DNA of 64,000 bases from Phytoseiulus persimilis (Eukaryota > Arthropoda > Arachnida > Mesostigmata > Phytoseiidae). This document shows, in pieces, positions 58,701-64,000 of the stretch (position 1 is the first letter of the stretch; every line of letters begins with the position of its first letter). The notes beneath the pieces are model-generated. The model did no database searches, was not told the origin of the DNA, and saw nothing but the letters and a program-made list of their open reading frames with translations. The stretch is taken from the NCBI GenBank assembly GCA_037576195.1, contig CM075103.1, forward strand, positions 6,324,001 through 6,388,000, written 5' to 3'. The position numbers and the translations under genes were made by a program.

Positions 58701-60414
58701 CGTGACATCCGAGTTGCGACCACCCCTCTGAAAGAAATCGCGTCTGTCCATGCTGTGCAGGGTCAACGTGATTACATCGATTACTTGCACCTCAGTCCGA
58801 TGAAAATTCATTTGTCGTTCTCGATGTACGCGGGCGGATCGGCTCCGGCGCCTCCCGAAGGCGCTTTCAGCGGCCTCAAGCTGTTGGTGCAGAGTTTCGG
58901 TGTCACCTTGACCGACATACAGGGAGCTGTTTTGAAGCTCGACTACTTCGAGCGGAAGAACGATTTCCTCACGATCAGCCAGCTCTCCGGAGACGTTCAA
59001 TCCCACTACACGAAAGCTGCGCTGAAGCAAATATACGTCGTCATCTTGGGTCTTGATGTCATCGGGAACCCACTCGGGCTCGCGATGGGCATCACAACCG
59101 GAGTCGGAGATTTCTTCTACGAACCGCTACAAGGCGCCATTCAAGGTCCCGAGGAATTCGTCGCCGGGTTAGCCCAAGGTAAGCGAAGGTCAATTGGTTC
59201 CGGGGACTAGGTCGTGGTTCGAGGGACACATCCCCGAGCCGGGATCTGGCGCCGGGAGCAGCCGTCACTGAGATTCTTTGTCGGACGCAGGTGTCGCGAG
59301 TTTGATCGGGCATACTGTCGGCGGAGCAGCCGACGCCATGGGGAAGATCACAGGCGCCCTCGGTAAGGGAGTGGCCGCTCTCACGATGGATGAGGATTAT
59401 CAGAAGAAAAGGCGGATGGAGAGGAACAAACGACCGCAGGATATCACCGAAGGTATCGCCCAGAGCGGAAAGGACCTCGTGATGGGATTCTATGACGGAG
59501 TGACCGGCGTTGTTACCAAGCCTCTCGAAGGCGCTCGAGAAGACGGTGTCGGGGGATTCATGAAGGGGATGGGCAAAGGTCTCATCGGCATCGTCGCGCG
59601 TCCAGCGTCAGGAGTGGTCGACTTCGCGAGTGGAACCTTGGCTTCCGTGAAAAGGTGCGTTGCATGAATGCCCCCCCGGATGCTCTGCTCGCGCGATTCC
59701 GACTCGCGTCTGCTATAGCCGCCTCTCTTCTCAGACGCTAGAATCGAAAAACGAAATATTTCAGGGCGACCGAGCTCGAAGAGGTGGCTGTTCCTGTCAG
59801 ACCGCCTCGACTTGTCCGGAACAACGGTATCATTCAGCCCTACAACAGAATGGAAGCAGAGGGTCATCAGCTCCTACAAGAAGTAGAAAACGGGAAATAC
59901 GCCTCGACCGACGCCTATCTGACACATTTGAGCGTGTGTAGCGACGGACGCAACTTCGTCATCCTCACTTCCCAGTGAGTACAGACGCGACTGAAAGTTC
60001 CCCGTCGCCCCGGGAGCTGCTCGAGACAGCTTAGGAGTCATGCCGATTTCGTTCTTTTCAGTCGGATCCTGTTTGTAGAAAAGGGCGACATCTTCGGTCA
60101 TTGGGACTGCGAATGGGAGTATGTATGGGAACAGATTAGGCCGCCGGTGACCTGTACGGAGGGCGTCAAAGTGCTACTTAAGGAACCCAAGAGGAAAGGC
60201 ATGTTCCAAGCAAGGGAGAACGGTAAAGTCATAAACATACCGGATCGTCAGATGGCCGAGGTTAGTGATGGATAAGTCTGAAATAGAGGTCGAGACTCGG
60301 AAAAGTCAAGAATTTAGAGCTTTTTAAGAGAAGGAGAATAGATGACTAAATCGTTGTCCTCGATTTCAGTGGCTGTGCCAGCAGATCACACGGGCTATGA
60401 ATAAAAACGCCTGA
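40750..60414 (+). CDS. VPS13: VPS13 bridge-like lipid transfer protein (A/C type)
   Basis: Rod-shaped lipid conduit at membrane contact sites. 27 exons: 40750-40850, 42693-42778, 44006-44189, 44333-44719, 44820-45057, 45787-45945, 46415-46553, 46948-47131, 47223-47394, 47548-47726, 47855-48130, 48215-48996, 49111-49902, 50041-51837, 52517-53524, 53605-53946, 54231-54332, 54662-54718, 55977-56180, 56374-56655, 56762-57862, 57984-58460, 58686-59178, 59291-59654, 59765-59974, 60062-60260, 60370-60414. About 3454 residues after frameshift correction (human VPS13A 3174). It starts with the chorein motif [18 protein letters not shown]. Later come [17 protein letters not shown], the VAB region, [12 protein letters not shown], the C-terminal [29 protein letters not shown] and [10 protein letters not shown], then a PH-like end. 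Thirteen single-base shifts lie in exons 1-15; exons 16-27 are clean. Alignment to VPS13A is best, but A versus C cannot be decided by eye. Confidence 0.95.
40851..42692 (+). other. VPS13 intron 1 (1.84 kb)
   Basis: The longest intron in the window. It contains no recognisable element or nested gene. As a first intron it is a reasonable place for regulatory sequence, but I see no specific motif. Confidence 0.5.
42779..44005 (+). other. VPS13 intron 2 (1.23 kb)
   Basis: Contains a CT/CGCG-rich stretch (43630-43690) and no recognisable gene or repeat. Confidence 0.5.
45292..45536 (+). mobile_element. Foldback MITE, hAT-like, in VPS13 intron 5
   Basis: 245 bp element with imperfect terminal inverted repeats (left CGAGGCATGTATTTTCCGAG, right inverted CAGGCATGTATTTCCGAGAC). 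Complementarity extends inward for about 100 bases on each side through GACTCGGAA-type repeats. It is flanked by the direct repeat AGCAGTA (45285-45291 and 45537-45543), a near-8-bp target duplication. It has no open frame, so it is non-autonomous. Confidence 0.75.
51888..52135 (+). repeat. T-rich low-complexity tract with GATTCAGATCA repeats
   Basis: In VPS13 intron 14. Runs of T7-T9 alternate with GATTCAGATCA, TTATCCGAT and GAATAATTTT motifs, so it looks like a decayed short tandem or foldback array. It contains the 18-bp inverted repeat described separately. Confidence 0.7.
52049..52100. repeat. Perfect 18-bp inverted repeat (hairpin)
   Basis: AGAAGTGATCTGAATCAA at 52049-52066 pairs perfectly with 52083-52100 across a 16-base loop. 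It would form a stable stem in single strand or RNA, within VPS13 intron 14. Confidence 0.85.
54005..54124 (-). repeat. SINE-like repeat, minus copy in VPS13 intron 16
   Basis: Matches 33621-33737 in inverse orientation. Read on the minus strand it ends in A12. Just upstream in that sense, GGTTGAGTCCC (54147-54137) resembles a Pol III B box (GGTTCGANNCC). The tail and the B-box-like sequence suggest a tRNA-derived SINE reaching to about 54200. No A box or target duplication is certain. Confidence 0.55.
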
Positions 60415-63400
60415 GCTAAGATCAGGCCAGCTCTCACTCAACGAGGAAGTTCTCATTCGAATCGGAAATGTATTTTTGTAGCGGATGTTGAAGATCGACG
60501 GAACCGCGTCGATGCTACACGCGAGAAGCAGCACATATAAACCAACATGTTGGTCGATCTTGGCGTTGACAAATCTGGGCGACAGCTGGACCTGAAAATG
60601 ATCTATCCAAGGACTGGTTGGATATACTGGACGTTCCTGTGTGACTCTGCTTGAATTATCTTGGAGGAAAGTTACTCGATGATTCCTCATCTGTATCGCT
60701 TAGTTAGCCGTACTTTATCGTTGTAAACTTAACGCTCAACCCGTTATTCTTTGACTGTTGATTCGTTGCAGGAAACAGTTGTTTCTGTAAAAAGTTTATG
60801 ATCGATTGTAGAACTGTAGTGGAAGATCGATCGACCAAAAAACCTACAAAAATCTAAGCTACTCACGAGTTCACAGCCAAATAAACACAAGCACATTTGA
60901 GTGAAACACTTTACCTCGAGATGGAGCTTATTGTTAGACCCCACCAACGTGCTCAGTCGAGGATTGTTTGATGTTTTGGAGCTGCAATTTGAAATTCAGT
61001 CGGGAAACAGTAATAAACCGCATCCCCTGCAGCCTGTTGAGCGAAGAAGATAAATCCCCATTTACTGTTCATACGGAGTTAATAAATGTTGGCAACTTGA
61101 ACACTCATGAAGTTTCTCCGGTCCTGGAAAAAAATCGTTCAAAATCTTAATTCCTCTACTTCCACGGTTGAACCGACTCTTTGCGGCTCTCTATCGGGAT
61201 CGAGCCTCTCGGAAATGAAAACTCTAGACCTACTGAGGAATCTCAGGCGAGCAGCGCGCAGCAAATTGGGGGGGATGAGCTGCGAGCTCACTGGTCGAAG
61301 CATCCCGATCGCATGCCTCTCATACGTTTCACGGGTCTCAGTCTCATGGCTCTCGTTCCTCCTCCGCGTCATCAAACAAACGAACCCTTATTTGTGCGCG
61401 CTGTTTTCGCGTATCCGAAGAAACCCAAGACTCATGCTGCCTAGGATCATCCTCTCCGGCTGTGTAGCAAGCGTGCGTTTCATGGGCAGGGCTCGCCGTC
61501 GATTTCCCTCGCCTGTTCGGTGCCGCAGCTGACTGCTCTCGCTCTTTCATCGCTGCAATGGTAGTCTGTTCGTTTGTCACCCCTGACTTCTCAAACAAAT
61601 CTTTTCTTCGTGAAGTGTTCCGAGTCAGTGAGAATCCTTCGCGAATCAGTTCTTCGTGGCCAAGTCCAACGGTGAGTGTCAACCGTTAGCGAAGCTGAGA
61701 CAGCTGTTTCGGAAATTCAGAAAATCACATCTGGGGAGCTGCTGCCAAGGTCCCCAAAAATTCTCTGATATTCCAACTTCCTCAACGCGAGCAATTTCTA
61801 CTCCGGTGAGCGGCGTTGACCCATCGTTTCTCAAGCCGACTCTCAGCGTGAGAGATCGGAATCATCGGAAGTCGTCGTTTGGCGGTGCAGCCAGCTTCGA
61901 AACTTTGTGTTGGCCCGAGTCTTTCGCTCTTTTCGGGGGTAGGGGGAATGCTGGGCCCAGGCAAAATGGCGGCCCCACACTTCAATACTTCTCAGGCGTG
62001 CCGACTGTGCAGTATCTGGGGGAACGATCGAAGTGTAAGTTGACTGAAACTGAGCTCTGTATGATTGCGATGTGAGTTTTCAACGCATTCGATTTTGGCG
62101 CCACTCACCGGCGTACAGCGGCTCGTACTGTGATCGGTGACAGACAGATGATTCTGGAGCCGCGTGCGTCATGACTTTTGCGGTGTTTGAGTTCCACCGA
62201 GTGGGATTTCTACCGGAGCCGTTTCATGGGATATTTCTGAGTTGGGCGGAGGCCGAGCTGCCATGCGAGTTTCTTATACATGGCCGACGCCCAAAAAAAA
62301 CCGTTGAATAAAATAAATAAGTGAATCTTCGTTCGACGTCGCGAACGGGGCCAGACCCTACAACTTTGTCTCTACAATTTCGGGCTCTGCTTCCGTGACT
62401 TCCTCCCTCGTGTTTCGGTTGGAGCAGCCGTCAGTGTATTGGCACGATGTGTTGCCTGAAGCTGACTACTGACTTTAGGAGGGGTAGAGGGGTGGGGGTT
62501 CGGTTCTTGAAGCCGCTGTGGTTCACGAGATCGAGCGTGTCCTGGCAGTGGCTGGGATCTTTCCGAGGATTGTTGCTTTCGGAGTATACTTCTTGAGTTC
62601 ATGGAGCGTGCTTGAGCTCACTCGAGAACAACAGATGGTCTGTCAGGTCACGCTTCTGGGAAATCCGGAGAACATCAATCATGTGCGATACTTTACAGTT
62701 CATTCCACACAGAAACCCTCCGAGTTGTGAAAGTCAAGCAACAAACCGCACAGTTTGATCGAGCCTCTCCTGGCGGATTGACTGTTTGCTGGAATTCGCT
62801 GAGCTGAAATTCAGTCGGGTTGCTGAAAGTTCTTCCGACTGAAACAACCACAGCAACCTCATGTGCGATTCGTTTGAAGTGAATTTTGTTGGATAATAAA
62901 ATGTTATCTCCGGTTTTCGAATGTATATGCTTCCCAAGCGCATTCAATGTGCTCGTCACCGTTGGCAGCTAACGACGATTGTGTTGTGACGAAGTTGTAA
63001 ACGGGACAGGCAGACACTCGTTCCCGCAGTCCACGTTCTTGTGAAACGCTAAAAGAACGCTAAAGTTGAAGTTTCGCCTCCCGCTTTCGCTCAAGAATAC
63101 TCGGTTGCCTCTCTCGTAGTACGCATCGTATACGAATGCGCGACTCCGGCTTCGAGACGGTCCTCAGTTCCATGCTCGAGCAGAGCTCAAGTTACCCCGG
63201 CGTGGAGATCGGTTTCGATGTTTTAATAAAAAGATCCTCCACGCTGAATAATGAAAGACCGACGCTAGCGTGAGTTCCTTGTTCTCTCATCGAAAATACG
63301 CGGGAGCTTCTCTCGATGTTTATCAGCCCTGAGGCGGAATGTCACGGCCTGAGAGAGCTTGACTCGAGAACGATTCGGTTGTTGTTTGACGCTCAAGTTT

Positions 63401-64000
63401 CGGATTACGACATCAAAACAGCCGAGTGATTTGAATCCGGGGCACTTACGTGGTTCCTCTTGAGTATTGTGAAACTGATCTCATTCGTGATTGCCTCTGA
63501 AGGTCCTCGTAAGTGATCAATCAGAGTAGGCTATCCGCGAAAATCATTTTCACGGCGGATTGAACCCAATTCTTCGGGCTCCCGGTCGCTTATCCGGAAC
63601 CGAGGATCTTTCGTTCTTGTAGGAAATCGCGGTCGGAATAAACTTCTGAGAGATTGGTACGAGGTTTGATCTACCGGTTTTCAGGGGAGAGGGGGGAGAC
63701 GAGCTCGGGTATCGCGCAAATCTGACGCATGAGCCAAGAGCGGTTCGCCGGTTCAGTGGTGCGCCTAATTAGAAAATGAAAAAAAGCTCGCTCCCGTTAA
63801 CCACTGTTTCAGCGTAAGTGGAAGTAAGAACTCCCGTCTGGCGACCAGATCCCGCCCAAGGGCTGATGGGCTTCCGAAGTGATTCGTTGGAATCGTTCCC
63901 TCCGACGGATCTGATTGTCGCTGTTCCTTCCAGGTGCGCTGACAGCTACCGTGAACATGGGACTCTTCTCCTGTTTTCGAAAAATACAACATATCGGGTT
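60415..64000. other. VPS13 3' UTR and downstream region
   Basis: No supported gene. The plus-strand stretch 63138-63235 reads MRDSGFETVLSSMLEQSSSY and on to an overlapping AATAAA (about 63226), which looks weakly coding, but it has no partner exon. AATAAA motifs cluster near 62305-62320. The other frames show no domain. Confidence 0.35.
60880..60885 (+). promoter_or_regulatory. Candidate VPS13 polyadenylation signal
   Basis: AATAAA 466 bases after the stop. A further AATAAA overlaps the last coding exon (60400-60405), and others follow near 61015 and 61082, so end use cannot be decided from sequence. Confidence 0.35.

Overview
The window is nuclear DNA of an animal, most likely an arthropod. 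Every gene I can recognise is split by short (about 60-120 bp) GT-AG introns, base composition is near 50% GC, and one gene is the Drosophila-type circadian TIMELESS rather than the TIMEOUT paralogue. The compact introns and the gene set fit a mite or tick, but that is a guess. There is nothing prokaryotic here: no operons, CRISPR arrays or Shine-Dalgarno sites. I reconstructed the genes by hand from splice sites, reading phase and recalled family sequences; no search was run.

Layout. MAT1/MNAT1 (+, 1170-2210); a KIAA0513-like protein with the SBF2-type domain (-, 6604-4692); timeless (-, 18765-12781, 15 exons); beta-glucuronidase (-, 24787-21819, 5' exon missing); IFT122 (+, 29111-32859); an SLC46-type membrane transporter (+, 36123-38607, incomplete); and VPS13 (+, 40750-60414, 27 exons, about 3450 residues). 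Between them are gene-poor stretches of 2-6 kb holding degenerate repeats, a hAT-like foldback MITE, a SINE-like repeat with a second copy elsewhere, an inverted duplicate, and a few weak exon candidates (a DEG/ENaC-like piece near 38.9 kb, an amidohydrolase-like piece near 27.6 kb). The genes do not form a pathway: they cover CDK-activating kinase/TFIIH, the circadian clock, lysosomal glycosidase, intraflagellar transport, solute transport and inter-organelle lipid transfer.

Main oddities. (1) timeless has an in-frame TAG at codon 188, in a conserved exon, while the other ~1200 codons and every splice phase are intact. (2) IFT122, the SLC46-like gene and the first 15 exons of VPS13 carry at least 15 single-base frameshifts, mostly in homopolymers, whereas MAT1, KIAA0513-like, GUSB and VPS13 exons 16-27 have none. 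Sequencing or assembly error is the simplest explanation, and it must be excluded before reading biology into them. (3) Two introns use GC-AG borders. I found no convincing undescribed system.
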